A DNA stretch of 64,000 bases from Neisseriaceae bacterium. GTDB lineage: Bacteria; Pseudomonadota; Gammaproteobacteria; Burkholderiales; UBA11063. Shown one piece after another: positions 46,806-56,353 of this stretch. The stretch covers positions 54,469-118,468 of the forward strand of contig RXJX01000036.1 of the NCBI GenBank assembly GCA_003963245.1, given 5' to 3'. Every line of letters begins with the position of its first letter. The stretch's first letter is position 1. The translations under genes were made by a program, and so were the position numbers. The notes under the pieces are model-generated. The model was not told the DNA's origin, did not search any database, and saw nothing but the letters and a program-made list of their open reading frames with translations.

Positions 46806-48362
46806 CTAATTATCAAACCATTGTTTCGGAATATAATCATACATGTAAACACCCATTCCGCAGCCGCCTGGGAAATTAGTATTATCACATCCTTGCGAAG
46901 TTAAGAAACTACTTGCCAAAGTCTGAAATTGTGGCAAATAATTTCCCCAGCTGCCAAAACCATTTTCATCGCCACATGACGCTTGTGGATTGTATTTTGA
47001 GGCAACACAGCTACAATTTGCTCCATCAATACATTGCTTACCAGAACCAGCATAAGAACCTACAGGGCCAATATATTGAGTAGATAATAAATACACCACA
47101 GCATTATTGGCAGGAATTGTCCACGGGTTAGCGCCACCAGCAGCTGAAGGTACCGCACCATAAATATTATTTGCTAATGCAGTATCTGAAGTATTATTAA
47201 AAATATGTCCAAAACTTTGCATGATTTGTTGATCAGGCGTGGCATTCAGATCAATATTACTGCTATAAGTGCTATCGCAACCATACTCGCTACTACCGTG
47301 ATTAATTGCACATTGATAAATATCTGCACCAACTATTCCAGATTCAAAGTCAGATTCGTCTGTCCCTGGTGCACGGGCAAATAGTTTTTGCGGACCCGGA
47401 AATGAACCTGTCAGTGTATCTACACCATTGCTATAACTTACCGGCATTCCAATATCCTGACCTTTTGTTGCCAGATTATAAGCGGCAGTAAGAGTAGCAA
47501 CACCGTCGGGAGCAACCGTATCTAGTCGTGGTGTGGCATAATTACTCCCTTTATCCAAATCATATATTTCGATAAGATTTAGATTTACCCACGGTTTTAG
47601 TCCTGAGCTAATCCAGCCTAAGTTTAGTTTGTCTTGTGATTCCTGCTTATATAGCCATTCCCGATTCACATCAGAATCTTGCAATGCATTCTTTTGTCCA
47701 TCATAAGCATTGCCTGCAATTGCATTAGTTGTCAAACTATCCTTACTAATCAATTTATTTACATAGCTTGCCCAACAAACTGATTTCAACATATTAGCAT
47801 GATTAAGGTCGTTAGCTGGCTGTCCTACACTACTACAGCTAGGAATGTTTCCTGCATCTTGTGGTGTATTCCACGCTCCCCAGCCTAATTGATCATTAGC
47901 TTCAACATCTGTGTATGCATAGATTTCAATTTTATTTGGAGTAGTTAAATTATATGCAGCTACCGATTCAATGAACTGCACGGCAATACCGCTAGTAGCA
48001 ACTGTATTGTTTAAGCCATAAATATCAGGATTTTGTGTGGGATTATCTACGTTCAGCATAATACGATTAATTTTCAATGTTGACTGATTTTTAATCCGTG
48101 CCAGTAAATCGCTATAAAATTGGCGTGCAGGTTCGTCTCCGGCTGTATTGTATGGAGCACCTACAATCATGGTGTAGCCGGAAGTTTGTGGATCTTTTAA
48201 ACCACTTGAGATATTTTGTATATTTTTAACTGGTGCTGTTGTTAGTGTTAGAGCTTGTGTCGGTGGAGTATTTGTATTGTTGTTCCCACCGCTATTACAC
48301 GCAGTTAAACCAAGAATGATGGTAGTAGCTAGTGTGATTTGTTTGATTGTATTAATTTTCAT
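46806..48362 (-). CDS. Unknown large lipoprotein
   Basis: 518 residues from the ATG at 48362. A longer frame starts six codons earlier, but GGGGAA lies just before the ATG at 48362 and the six codons would cover it. The signal peptide ends in LTAC with Cys22, followed by a Asn/Thr-rich linker. The large mature domain contains many Trp, Tyr, Asn and Gly, plus segments such as IMVGAPYNTAGDEPARQFY, KIEIYAYTDVEANDQLGWGAW and IYDLDKGSNY. It has several cysteines near the end. I do not recognise the family. The composition suggests a carbohydrate-active or binding surface protein; that is only inference. Confidence 0.6.
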   Translation of the reverse strand: MKINTIKQITLATTIILGLTACNSGGNNNTNTPPTQALTLTTAPVKNIQNISSGLKDPQTSGYTMIVGAPYNTAGDEPARQFYSDLLARIKNQSTLKINRIMLNVDNPTQNPDIYGLNNTVATSGIAVQFIESVAAYNLTTPNKIEIYAYTDVEANDQLGWGAWNTPQDAGNIPSCSSVGQPANDLNHANMLKSVCWASYVNKLISKDSLTTNAIAGNAYDGQKNALQDSDVNREWLYKQESQDKLNLGWISSGLKPWVNLNLIEIYDLDKGSNYATPRLDTVAPDGVATLTAAYNLATKGQDIGMPVSYSNGVDTLTGSFPGPQKLFARAPGTDESDFESGIVGADIYQCAINHGSSEYGCDSTYSSNIDLNATPDQQIMQSFGHIFNNTSDTALANNIYGAVPSAAGGANPWTIPANNAVVYLLSTQYIGPVGSYAGSGKQCIDGANCSCVASKYNPQASCGDENGFGSWGNYLPQFQTLASSFLTSQGCDNTNFPGGCGMGVYMYDYIPKQWFDN

Positions 48363-48502
48363 CTTGTATTCCCCATACATAATAAGTTGTCAGGAGCTCA
48401 TTGTATGTGATTGGGTAGAAAATTGAAACCGTGTTTTTGTGTGGGTCGCTCGTGGGGATGTGAGGGGAGAAATATACTTGATGGGGAGTTGCTTGCTTAA
48501 AT

Positions 48503-48538
48503 AAAAATCCCCAATCAAGATTAATTGGAGATTTTTTA
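48503..48538 (-). terminator. Terminator of the kdp operon
   Basis: AAAAATCCCCAAT (48503-48515) pairs with ATTGGAGATTTTT (48524-48536) with one mismatch. On the minus strand it comes right after the kdpA stop and is followed by T-rich sequence. Confidence 0.7.
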
Positions 48539-48543
48539 GGTAT

Positions 48544-50292
48544 TTATTTTATGAGCTGTAATTGCTCAACAATTGGTCCTAGAGCTAGAGACGGTACGTA
48601 AGTCAGCGCTCCAACAATGATAATCGTGCCAATCAAAATCGCAGCAAATAAAACTCCGCTAGTTGGCATCGTACCTGCACTTACTGGAATTTTCTTCTTG
48701 GCAGCTAATGATCCAGCAATCGCTAATACTGGTAAGATTACGCCAAAGCGCCCAAAGAAAATTGCTGCACCAAGCATGAGATTATAATAATGGGTATTAG
48801 CATTTAATCCGGCAAAAGCGCTTCCGTTATTATTGGCAGCGGAAGTAAAAGCATAGAGTACTTCGGACAGACCATGCGCGGATGGATTACTGATTCCGGC
48901 AAGTCCGGGAGCAATGATTAAGGATAATGCTGTTCCCAATAATACTAACATTGGTACAATCAAAATTACCAATGCGGTCATTTTCATTTCAAAGCTTTCG
49001 ATCTTTTTACCTAGGTATTCTGGAGTGCGTCCAATCATTAAGCCGCAAATAAACACAGCTAGAATAGCGAAAACTAACATGCCATATAAACCGCTACCGA
49101 CACCGCCATAAATTACTTCAGATAACTGCATTAAAAATAGCGGAACTAAGCCACCTAATGGCATTAACGAATCATGTGCAGCATTGACTGCACCGCATGA
49201 AGCTGCAGTAGTAATTGCTGCAAATAAGCCAGAACCTATCACGCCAAAACGGGTTTCTTTACCTTCCATATTGCCTCCGCTTTGGAGTGCGCTATGTAGC
49301 TGATCTACTCGTAAATGAGTAAGTAATGGATTTCCCTGACTCTCCGCACACATTACCAGCAGTGCCAGTACGATAAAGACAATGCTCATCGTGATATAGA
49401 GAGTGTAGCCTTGTTTTTTGTCAGCTACCAAATTACCAAAAGCAAAACATAATGCGGCAGGTACTAATAGAATCGCGAGCATCTCCAGCCAGTTTGAGAT
49501 AGCATTAGGATTTTCATAAGGATGTGCTGAGTTGGCATTAAAGAAACCACCACCGTTAGTACCAATCATTTTGATTGCTTCTTGTGACGCAATAGGTCCC
49601 ATTGGAATGGTTTGTGTCGTGATTATTTGACTAGTCGTTTTACCATCGACAGTTTGGCTGATGGTTTGTGGGTCAAGTACTTGCACTGTCGCATAATTTG
49701 TGAAATTTTGTGGAACTCCTTGGCTCATTAGTCCAATTGCAAAAATTATTGATAATGGTAGCAAAACATACAGAGTTGACTTAGTTAGATCACTCCAGAA
49801 ATTGCCAATTAAACTGGTGCTGGCACGACTAAAGCTCCGAATTAAAGCAATCACAACCGCCAGACCGGTCGCGGCTGATACGAAATTTTGTACCGCCAAA
49901 CCTACCATCTGCGTAAAATAACTCATCGTTGTTTCACCTGCGTAGGCTTGCCAGTTGGTGTTGCCAACAAAGCTAATCGCGGTATTTAAAGCCAAATCCC
50001 AGCTTAAATTATCCAGATGTTGAGGGTTTAACGGTAAGCTTTTTTGGAATAATTGCAGCACAAATAAAACCACGATTCCGACTAAGTTAAACATCATTAA
50101 CGAAATGGCATATTGTTTCCAGTTTTGCTCTTCGCTTTCACTTGTACCGAGTAGTTTGTAAATCGGACGTTCAATTACTGCCAGATAGCGAATTTTATTT
50201 TGAAAAACTGCAGCAATATATTTCCCCAAGGGAATTGCCAATGCAGTCAAAATGACTAAATAGATTGCTAAATTTAAATAAGCTAAGTTCAT
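48544..50292 (-). CDS. kdpA: Potassium-transporting ATPase, potassium-binding subunit KdpA
   Basis: 582 residues, an SKT-family channel-like subunit of the high-affinity K+ pump. The characteristic filter segment GTNGGGFFNANSAHPYENP is present, along with SFVGNTNWQAYAGE and AANNNGSAFAGL. About ten helices. It is the last gene of the operon here, whereas in the usual kdpFABC order it follows kdpF at the front. It starts 11 bases after kdpF. A terminator follows. Confidence 0.96.
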   Translation of the reverse strand: MNLAYLNLAIYLVILTALAIPLGKYIAAVFQNKIRYLAVIERPIYKLLGTSESEEQNWKQYAISLMMFNLVGIVVLFVLQLFQKSLPLNPQHLDNLSWDLALNTAISFVGNTNWQAYAGETTMSYFTQMVGLAVQNFVSAATGLAVVIALIRSFSRASTSLIGNFWSDLTKSTLYVLLPLSIIFAIGLMSQGVPQNFTNYATVQVLDPQTISQTVDGKTTSQIITTQTIPMGPIASQEAIKMIGTNGGGFFNANSAHPYENPNAISNWLEMLAILLVPAALCFAFGNLVADKKQGYTLYITMSIVFIVLALLVMCAESQGNPLLTHLRVDQLHSALQSGGNMEGKETRFGVIGSGLFAAITTAASCGAVNAAHDSLMPLGGLVPLFLMQLSEVIYGGVGSGLYGMLVFAILAVFICGLMIGRTPEYLGKKIESFEMKMTALVILIVPMLVLLGTALSLIIAPGLAGISNPSAHGLSEVLYAFTSAANNNGSAFAGLNANTHYYNLMLGAAIFFGRFGVILPVLAIAGSLAAKKKIPVSAGTMPTSGVLFAAILIGTIIIVGALTYVPSLALGPIVEQLQLIK

Positions 50293-50303
50293 AATATTCT
50301 CAA

Positions 50304-50393
50304 TTAAAATTTTTCAGGGGTAAACAATGCCACAAACAGGTAAACAAATACCAAGAGGGCGATAATTCCGCATGCTATATATAACCACTCCAT
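50304..50393 (-). CDS. kdpF: KdpF small membrane subunit
   Basis: A 29-residue gene: MEWLYIACGIIALLVFVYLF and then VALFTPEKF. One transmembrane helix plus the PEKF ending is the KdpF pattern; the subunit stabilises the KdpABC complex. It precedes kdpA by 11 bases on the minus strand. Its presence shows that the kdpF-kdpA pair stayed together when the operon order changed. Confidence 0.9.
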   Translation of the reverse strand: MEWLYIACGIIALLVFVYLFVALFTPEKF

Positions 50394-50435
50394 GCTTTAA
50401 ACTCCTTTAATGTAACTGCTTACACTATATCGTAA

Positions 50436-50492
50436 TAATGTCGTCACAATACTCCTCGTGTACGTCTCATGTACACTACGTTGCATTGTTCC
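50436..50492. repeat. Imperfect palindrome between kdpC and kdpF
   Basis: An outer pair ACAAT/ATTGT encloses CGTGTAC and GTACACTACG around a short loop. Its minus strand reads GCAACGTAGTGTACATGAGA, which shares the GCAAC start and the GTAC-ATGAG / GTACAxGAGG arms with the element at 10531-10593. It fills part of the 136-base gap between kdpC and kdpF, inside the operon. Confidence 0.45.
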
Positions 50493-50529
50493 TAATTCTT
50501 ACTTTATATTGTGGCAGTTGGATAAGTAA

Positions 50530-51099
50530 TTACTCTTTAATTTTATCTAATGCTAGGTTTAGGGCTAATACATTTACCCGTGCTTCACCTAAAAATCCAA
50601 ACAGCGGATACTTAGCATTTTTATCAATGATTTCCTGTACCTGACTCACGCTAAGATGGCGAGCTTGTGCAACTCTTTGCATTTGAAAATATGCTCCGGA
50701 AACACTAATTTCTGGGTCTAGTCCACTTCCTGATGCGGTTACTAAATCGACCGGAATTGGTGCATTACTTGGATTAGCTGCTTGTAATAACGCCACACGG
50801 TCTTTCACATTGCTAATTAATTGCGGATTCAACGGTCCTAAATTAGAACCTCCGGAAGCCAGAGCGTTGTACGGATTATTTGAGCTTGCCGATGGGCGTG
50901 ACCAAAAATATTTATTTTGGCTAAATTGTTGTCCAATCAGGCTAGAGCCAATTAGTTGCCCATTTTGTTCAATCAAACTACCATTAGCCTGAACTGGAAA
51001 CACCGTTTTACCAATAGCATAAATAAATAGTGGGTAAATCACGCCAGTAATTAAAGTAAGTATCGCGAGTAATACCAGCGATTGACGAATATATTTCAT
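50530..51099 (-). CDS. kdpC: Potassium-transporting ATPase subunit KdpC
   Basis: 189 residues with an N-terminal membrane helix (RQSLVLLAILTLITGVIYP) and a periplasmic domain including GSSLIGQQFSQNKYFWSRPSA, VTASGSGLDPEISV and the C-terminal LGEARVNVLALNLALD, all typical of KdpC. It stabilises the complex between KdpA and KdpB. It starts 12 bases after kdpB. Confidence 0.96.
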   Translation of the reverse strand: MKYIRQSLVLLAILTLITGVIYPLFIYAIGKTVFPVQANGSLIEQNGQLIGSSLIGQQFSQNKYFWSRPSASSNNPYNALASGGSNLGPLNPQLISNVKDRVALLQAANPSNAPIPVDLVTASGSGLDPEISVSGAYFQMQRVAQARHLSVSQVQEIIDKNAKYPLFGFLGEARVNVLALNLALDKIKE

Positions 51100-51111
51100 G
51101 ATTTTTAAATC

Positions 51112-53184
51112 CTAAACTAAGTGCACTAATTGCAAAATAACATCAATTAATTTGATTCCAATAAATGGTACAATAACTCCGCCGACTCCATAGATCAGGA
51201 AATTACGGCGTAAGAGTTTACTTGCTGACATTGGCGCAAATTTAACTCCTTTGAGAGCTAACGGGATCAAAAAGACAATAATCAATGCATTAAAAATAAC
51301 TGCTGACATAATTGCTGAGGTTGGGGTTGCCAGATGCATTACATTTAAACGATTGAGTACCGGATAAGTACCCGCAAAAGTAGCCGGAATAATTGCAAAA
51401 TATTTGGCAATATCATTGGCAATACTAAAGGTGGTGAGTGAACCACGAGTCATCAGCATCTGTTTGCCGATTTCGACAATTTGAATTAATTTAGTTGGTG
51501 ATGAATCAAGATCAACCATATTTGCTGCTTCTTTTGCAGCTTGTGTTCCGCTATTCATCGCGACCGCCACGTCCGCTTGAGCTAATGCTGGAGCATCATT
51601 TGTGCCATCACCAGTCATTGCGACTAAATGTCCTTGTTGCTGATATTCACGGATCATGGCTAATTTATTCTCAGGTGTTGCTTCGGCTAGGAAATCATCA
51701 ACGCCAGCTTCGGCAGAGATTGCCGCGGCAGTTAGGCGATTATCTCCGGTTATCATTACCGTTTTGATTCCCATTGCACGCAGTTCGTTAAATTTTTCTT
51801 TAATACCTTCCTTAACAATATCTTTGAGCTCAATCACACCTAGCACGCGATTATTATTTGCAACTACCAAAGGCGTCGAACCCCGCGATGCGACCATATC
51901 AACGATTTTTTGCGTGTCTGCCGGATAACTCCCTCCCTCCAGAGTACCCATTAGTTTCTTAATCGCGTCAGCCGCACCTTTGCGGATTTGCTGTGTCTGA
52001 TAATTAATCCCCGACATTCGTGTTTGTGCGCTAAACGGAATGAACTCCAGATGGCTATGATCGATCTGTTGCTCATTTAAAGCGTATTTTTGTCGTGCTA
52101 ATAACACGATACTCTTACCTTCGGGTGTTTCATCTGCCAGTGATGATAAAAATGCAGCTTCGGCTAATTCAAATTCAGTTGCGCCATCAACTGGGTAGAA
52201 GTGATTAGCCTGACGATTACCATAAGTAATAGTTCCGGTTTTATCCAGTAATAGTACATCAACATCACCGGATGCTTCGATTGCCCGTCCTGAGGTTGCA
52301 ATTACATTTGCCCCCATCATTCGCCCCATACCTGCCACACCAATGGCAGATAACAGACCACCAATGGTAGTTGGAATCAAACAGACCAACAATGCAACTA
52401 ATACTGTGATACTAATTGGACTGCCCGAATGGTTGGCATTCACACTATAGATTGACATTGGTAATAGGGTTACTACCACTAGTAAGAAAATAATTGTTAG
52501 TGCGGTAAGTAAAATCGATAAAGCAATTTCATTGGGCGTTTTTTGCCGTTTTGCACCCTCAACCATGCCAATCATGCGATCTAAGAACGACTCTCCAGGA
52601 TTAACACTGATTTGCACAATAATCCAGTCCGATAGAACTTTAGTTCCTCCAGTTACTGAACAAAAATCACCACCAGATTCACGGATTACGGGTGCTGATT
52701 CACCAGTAATTGCACTTTCATCAACCGATGCACAGCCTTCGATAACTTCGCCATCGCAGGGAATATTATCACCCGCTTCGACCAAGACAATATCGCCTTT
52801 GCGTAAGGTGCTGCTGGAGACCATATTGATACTGTCTTTATTTTTAGCATTACTAAGTTTTTTAGCCTGAACGTCTTTTTTGGCATTTTTTAGGCTGTCA
52901 GCTTGCGCTTTAGAGCGACCTTCCGCCAAGCCTTCGGCAAAGTTAGCAAACAGCAAGGTTATCCATAGCCAGATGGTGACATTGATAATAAAACTAGTTG
53001 AACCACCCGCATCATGTCCCGTTGCAGAATAGAGTGCGAGCAGGGTAGTCATGATGCTACCTATATAAACCACAAACATCACTGGATTTTTGGTTTGGTT
53101 AAGCGGATTAAGTTTTTTGACGCTTTCAATTAGTGCCGGAAAGAGTAATTGCTTATCAAGTAAGCTTAGATTTTTCTTTTGCAT
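51112..53184 (-). CDS. kdpB: Potassium-transporting ATPase, catalytic subunit KdpB
   Basis: 690 residues, a type IA P-type ATPase. The phosphorylated aspartate is Asp314 in [13 protein letters not shown], and the TGES motif at 160-163 includes the serine equivalent to E. coli Ser162, whose phosphorylation inhibits the pump. Hinge motifs [21 protein letters not shown] are intact. It is first in this operon (kdpB-kdpC-kdpF-kdpA), and no good ribosome-binding site is visible before its ATG. No kdpD/kdpE two-component genes are in the window, so control of expression is unknown. Confidence 0.97.
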   Translation of the reverse strand: MQKKNLSLLDKQLLFPALIESVKKLNPLNQTKNPVMFVVYIGSIMTTLLALYSATGHDAGGSTSFIINVTIWLWITLLFANFAEGLAEGRSKAQADSLKNAKKDVQAKKLSNAKNKDSINMVSSSTLRKGDIVLVEAGDNIPCDGEVIEGCASVDESAITGESAPVIRESGGDFCSVTGGTKVLSDWIIVQISVNPGESFLDRMIGMVEGAKRQKTPNEIALSILLTALTIIFLLVVVTLLPMSIYSVNANHSGSPISITVLVALLVCLIPTTIGGLLSAIGVAGMGRMMGANVIATSGRAIEASGDVDVLLLDKTGTITYGNRQANHFYPVDGATEFELAEAAFLSSLADETPEGKSIVLLARQKYALNEQQIDHSHLEFIPFSAQTRMSGINYQTQQIRKGAADAIKKLMGTLEGGSYPADTQKIVDMVASRGSTPLVVANNNRVLGVIELKDIVKEGIKEKFNELRAMGIKTVMITGDNRLTAAAISAEAGVDDFLAEATPENKLAMIREYQQQGHLVAMTGDGTNDAPALAQADVAVAMNSGTQAAKEAANMVDLDSSPTKLIQIVEIGKQMLMTRGSLTTFSIANDIAKYFAIIPATFAGTYPVLNRLNVMHLATPTSAIMSAVIFNALIIVFLIPLALKGVKFAPMSASKLLRRNFLIYGVGGVIVPFIGIKLIDVILQLVHLV

Positions 53185-53517
53185 AATAAATATATTTCAA
53201 TTTAAAGTTATTGGTTGATATCAAAATAGTTAAGAACGTTTAATATCCAAATATATCATTGGAGGTATTGTATAACTATTTGTAACTAAGTAGTAATTTT
53301 TTTATAACGAACTTATCGACTAGGTACTTGAGATGCTTGAAAATAAAAGACAGGTAATGTTGGTATCGGTGTATTGCAAATATTTATTCTTACTATTTGC
53401 ACATGGTTTTTAATGATTGAATTCATTATAAAGACAAATACGGTTTTGCCGTAGCTTCCAAAATAAAAGGAATGGAATTCTAACACTGTTAATTTGGCTT
53501 GTCAATAATATTGTATT
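53185..53517. other. Gap upstream of kdpB
   Basis: About 330 bases, AT-rich, with no gene. A weak stem TACGG/CCGTA around 53440-53455 could end the pyroglutamate operon transcript on the minus strand. I searched by eye for a KdpE-like site or a long structured leader before kdpB and found none that stands out. Confidence 0.4.
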
Positions 53518-54354
53518 TTATTTGAAAATATTTTGTTGAAAAACTTGTAATTGCTTTAGGTATTCTTGTAAATTTTGTTGTGCTTGCTCATGACTAATCA
53601 GTTTGAATTTAACTTGCTGCCTAAATTGAATTTGCGCCAGATGATTTAAGCTTGGCTGTGTTACAACTAAGCAGCGTGGATAGCCGCCAATCGTTTGCCG
53701 CTGGCGCATTAACACAATCGGTCCACCAGAAGTAAACTGGATTACACCATCTGCGACTGGTGCAGAAATAATGTCGTAACTTCGTAGCTCACATGGATTG
53801 CCAATTAGCCGCGTACCCATGGCATCCGATTTACTGTCAATTTCCCATTTTGTAGCAAAAAATTCTTCTGCGCGCTTCAAGTAGTCAAATTCTGGTCCTT
53901 GGGTAACGTAGAGAACATTGCTATATGGCATAAAATGATGCTGAAAGCTACCGCGTGCCAGATTTAAGTATTGCGAGCTTTGGTTACTCCATCTGCTCAT
54001 TATTAAATAAGTCCGTAAACCTTGCCGTGCACCGTTTAAAGTTAGAATGTCGCCAGCCTGTGCGCGATAGTTTTGTGCATGGACGATGCTTTGTTCCTTG
54101 CTCTTGCTTGTTAGTTTAGCCCAAGGAAAGCCACTACCTGTCAGACAAAAGATCACCTCTTCAGTAAAAACTATCTGCTTGGGCGGATAAATAATTTCCA
54201 GACAACAATAGTTTTCTGGTTCACCAAGTAGAATATGGGCAATATTAAATGCTAATTGATCAGCAGCCCCTGCTGGGCTGATTCCTAGTGCTTGCTGTCC
54301 GTAATTACTGGTACTAACTTCCAGATAAATCCCTCCGCCGTTGACTGCAAACAT
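53518..54354 (-). CDS. pxpC: 5-oxoprolinase subunit C (biotin-dependent carboxylase-like domain, KipA/YbgK type)
   Basis: 278 residues, somewhat shorter than the E. coli protein (310). The family opening is visible as STSNYGQQALGISPAGAADQLAFNIAHILLG, a variant of the usual GPxTxVQDxGR start, and later TSGGPIVLMRQRQTIGGYPR. With PxpA and PxpB it forms the ATP-dependent enzyme that opens 5-oxoproline (pyroglutamate) to glutamate. It is last in the operon; its start is one base from the pxpA stop. Confidence 0.88.
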   Translation of the reverse strand: MFAVNGGGIYLEVSTSNYGQQALGISPAGAADQLAFNIAHILLGEPENYCCLEIIYPPKQIVFTEEVIFCLTGSGFPWAKLTSKSKEQSIVHAQNYRAQAGDILTLNGARQGLRTYLIMSRWSNQSSQYLNLARGSFQHHFMPYSNVLYVTQGPEFDYLKRAEEFFATKWEIDSKSDAMGTRLIGNPCELRSYDIISAPVADGVIQFTSGGPIVLMRQRQTIGGYPRCLVVTQPSLNHLAQIQFRQQVKFKLISHEQAQQNLQEYLKQLQVFQQNIFK

Positions 54355-54355
54355 C

Positions 54356-55048
54356 TTAGTGCCTTAATTTGCGGATTGTTTGAGCTAATTCTAGCGCAAT
54401 CGCTGAATCAGAATGAATACAGGCAGTTTGAGCAATAATTGGATATTGTTGTGAGTCGATAAGCAGCGCTCCATTTTGAATTTGCTGATATTGTGCCAAG
54501 GCTTGAGTTACGCTATCCAATTCTGCGCCAGCTTGCCCACGGGGAATTAAGCTTAATTTACCATCGCTTAACTGCTGGTAACCACGTTCAATGAAAGCTT
54601 CTGCCATTACCATAATCTTGTGTTGTCTGGCATGGTTTGCTAATAGGCTATCATCAGGTGTTAGAATAAGGTTTACTTGTCGTTGCTCCATCCACTGAAC
54701 TAAGGCTTTAGCCAGCTGAGCATTGGTATTAGCTTCATGGTAGAGTGCCCCGTGAAATTTAATTTTTCCAACTGGGAGGCGCAGATACTGTTCAGTTAAC
54801 GAATTGATGAGTTCTGTTATTGAGATATTCATTTTTAATCTACCGAAGTTAGCTGGATCAGGGTAGCTTAAATGGGCCGTTATCATAACCTTATTGCTGG
54901 TTGCCAAATTCTGGTAATAGGCGATACTATTTGCATCTCCAGCGTGTCCGCCACAAGCAATGTTGGCAATATCAATATAGTGCATTAATTGATCGTCAAT
55001 AGGATGAGCGACTCCGCGCTCGCCAATATCGCAGTTTGTTTTTAGCAT
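54356..55048 (-). CDS. pxpA: 5-oxoprolinase subunit A (LamB/YcsF family)
   Basis: 230 residues, near the usual 245. Family signature NCDIGERGVAHPIDDQLMHY and then IANIACGGHAGD with the metal-site histidines, followed by AHLSYPDPANFGR and KFHGALYHEANTN. It is thought to be the hydrolase part of 5-oxoprolinase. Operon position between pxpB and pxpC, with three bases to the former. Confidence 0.93.
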   Translation of the reverse strand: MLKTNCDIGERGVAHPIDDQLMHYIDIANIACGGHAGDANSIAYYQNLATSNKVMITAHLSYPDPANFGRLKMNISITELINSLTEQYLRLPVGKIKFHGALYHEANTNAQLAKALVQWMEQRQVNLILTPDDSLLANHARQHKIMVMAEAFIERGYQQLSDGKLSLIPRGQAGAELDSVTQALAQYQQIQNGALLIDSQQYPIIAQTACIHSDSAIALELAQTIRKLRH

Positions 55049-55051
55049 GAA

Positions 55052-55687
55052 TTAATATTCCTTAAAAAGCAAATAATCACCCGGTTTAAATTTTTGGTAA
55101 TCTTCAAATTGAGTATGTCCAATGATGTGCCAGCCGCCGGGAGAATTCTCGGTATAAATACCAGTTTGCGTACCGCCGATTGCGACAGATCCTTTGGGTG
55201 TATTAATCCGTGGTACGCTTCGGCGTGGCGTGATTAGTCGTGAATCAAGTCCAATCAAATAGGGGAAATATGGTTTAAATCCGAGCATTGCGATTAAATA
55301 GCGCGGACTAGTGTGCAAAGTGATTATTTGTTTGATCTCTAGCTGGTGTTGTGCAGCTAGCAATTTCAAATCTTCACCATTATAATCAGTCGGGATAATA
55401 TGTGTCTCACTTTGATTACTGCTTTCAAGAGGTGAGTTCCACAGCTGTTCAATAATTTTATCGAGTTTTGCAGAGCCAGTTTGATTTGCAATATTTGGCT
55501 TAAAATAGATTGCCAATGCGGTATAGCTTGGGACAATATCAATTATTTGCCACTTTGCATAATCTAATTCTTGTTGCAAATTATAATACAAACAGATAAT
55601 TTTCTTTGAAAGCTCAGCGCTAATTTGCTGTCCAAAAGTATATTGGATGCAACTTTCACCTAGCTTATGCTTGCTAGTCATATTCAT
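55052..55687 (-). CDS. pxpB: 5-oxoprolinase subunit B (KipI/allophanate hydrolase subunit 1 type)
   Basis: 211 residues. The C-terminal half has the family core LGFKPYFPYLIGLDSRLITPRR, then GSVAIGGTQTGIYTENSPGGWHIIGHT. In Bacillus the homologue KipI is an inhibitor of a sporulation kinase, but with pxpA and pxpC present the metabolic role is favoured. Two start ATGs at 55687 and 55681 are possible; no strong ribosome-binding site decides. It follows pcp after six bases. Confidence 0.92.
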   Translation of the reverse strand: MNMTSKHKLGESCIQYTFGQQISAELSKKIICLYYNLQQELDYAKWQIIDIVPSYTALAIYFKPNIANQTGSAKLDKIIEQLWNSPLESSNQSETHIIPTDYNGEDLKLLAAQHQLEIKQIITLHTSPRYLIAMLGFKPYFPYLIGLDSRLITPRRSVPRINTPKGSVAIGGTQTGIYTENSPGGWHIIGHTQFEDYQKFKPGDYLLFKEY

Positions 55688-55693
55688 AGTTTC

Positions 55694-56341
55694 TCAACAA
55701 ATAGTGCCGCCAACTGCACTAATATCTTGCGGCGTTGCGATAATTGTTTTAATGATAACCTTCAATCCGCTAATTACCGTTTCTTGCGTCATACTTGGCT
55801 GAGCCACTAATGCGGCTGCTTGTTCTGGCAAATATGGGATATGAATAAAGCCTCCTTTGATAGCTGGGTTAAATGTATTAATCCAGTGCATCAAAGTATA
55901 AAAAACATGATTACAGACAAATGTTCCAGCACTATAGGAAATACTGGCTGGTATTCCATTACTTCGAGCTGTTTGAAGAATCGCTTTAAGTGGTAGATTA
56001 GTGAAATAGGCGTTGGGAGCATCTTTGATAATAGTTTGATCGATTGGTTGTGCACCTAGATTATCCGCGATTCGCGCATCATCAAGATTAATTGCTATTC
56101 GTTCCAGCGAAATATCCAAGCGTCCACCCGCTTGCCCAATATTTAGCACAATTTGCGGTTGTAGTTCCTCTAGAAGCTGAATTAAACGCTGAGATGATCC
56201 AGTAAAAGAGCAAGGTAATTGGCGGGCAATTAGCTGATATTCATCGATTATAAGTTGGTCAAGCTGTTTTACGGCTTCCCACGAGGGGTTAATTTTTTCG
56301 CCACCGAAAGCTTCAAAACCAGTAAGAAGAATTATTTTCAT
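55694..56341 (-). CDS. pcp: Pyroglutamyl-peptidase I
   Basis: 215 residues, standard length. It removes an N-terminal pyroglutamate from peptides in the cytoplasm. The cysteine peptidase triad fits Cys in SAGTFVCNHVFYTLM, His in GGFIHIPYLPEQ and Glu in the GQAGGRLDISLERIAIN segment. A longer frame starts at 56353, but MKIILLTGFEAFGG is the conserved start. It overlaps nothing and follows DUF979 by 12 bases. Confidence 0.95.
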   Translation of the reverse strand: MKIILLTGFEAFGGEKINPSWEAVKQLDQLIIDEYQLIARQLPCSFTGSSQRLIQLLEELQPQIVLNIGQAGGRLDISLERIAINLDDARIADNLGAQPIDQTIIKDAPNAYFTNLPLKAILQTARSNGIPASISYSAGTFVCNHVFYTLMHWINTFNPAIKGGFIHIPYLPEQAAALVAQPSMTQETVISGLKVIIKTIIATPQDISAVGGTIC

Positions 56342-56353
56342 AGCCGTATACAC

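Noticed and set aside
52532..52870. Open frame of 112 codons opposite kdpB
   Set aside because: It lies fully inside kdpB on the opposite strand and has no ribosome-binding site or homology.
53185..53517. Possible cyclic-di-AMP riboswitch before kdpB
   Set aside because: No long structured leader with recognisable conserved blocks is seen; the region is plain AT-rich sequence.
56342..56353. Upstream start for pcp
   Set aside because: Four extra codons before the conserved start MKIILLTGFEAFGG, without a ribosome-binding site.
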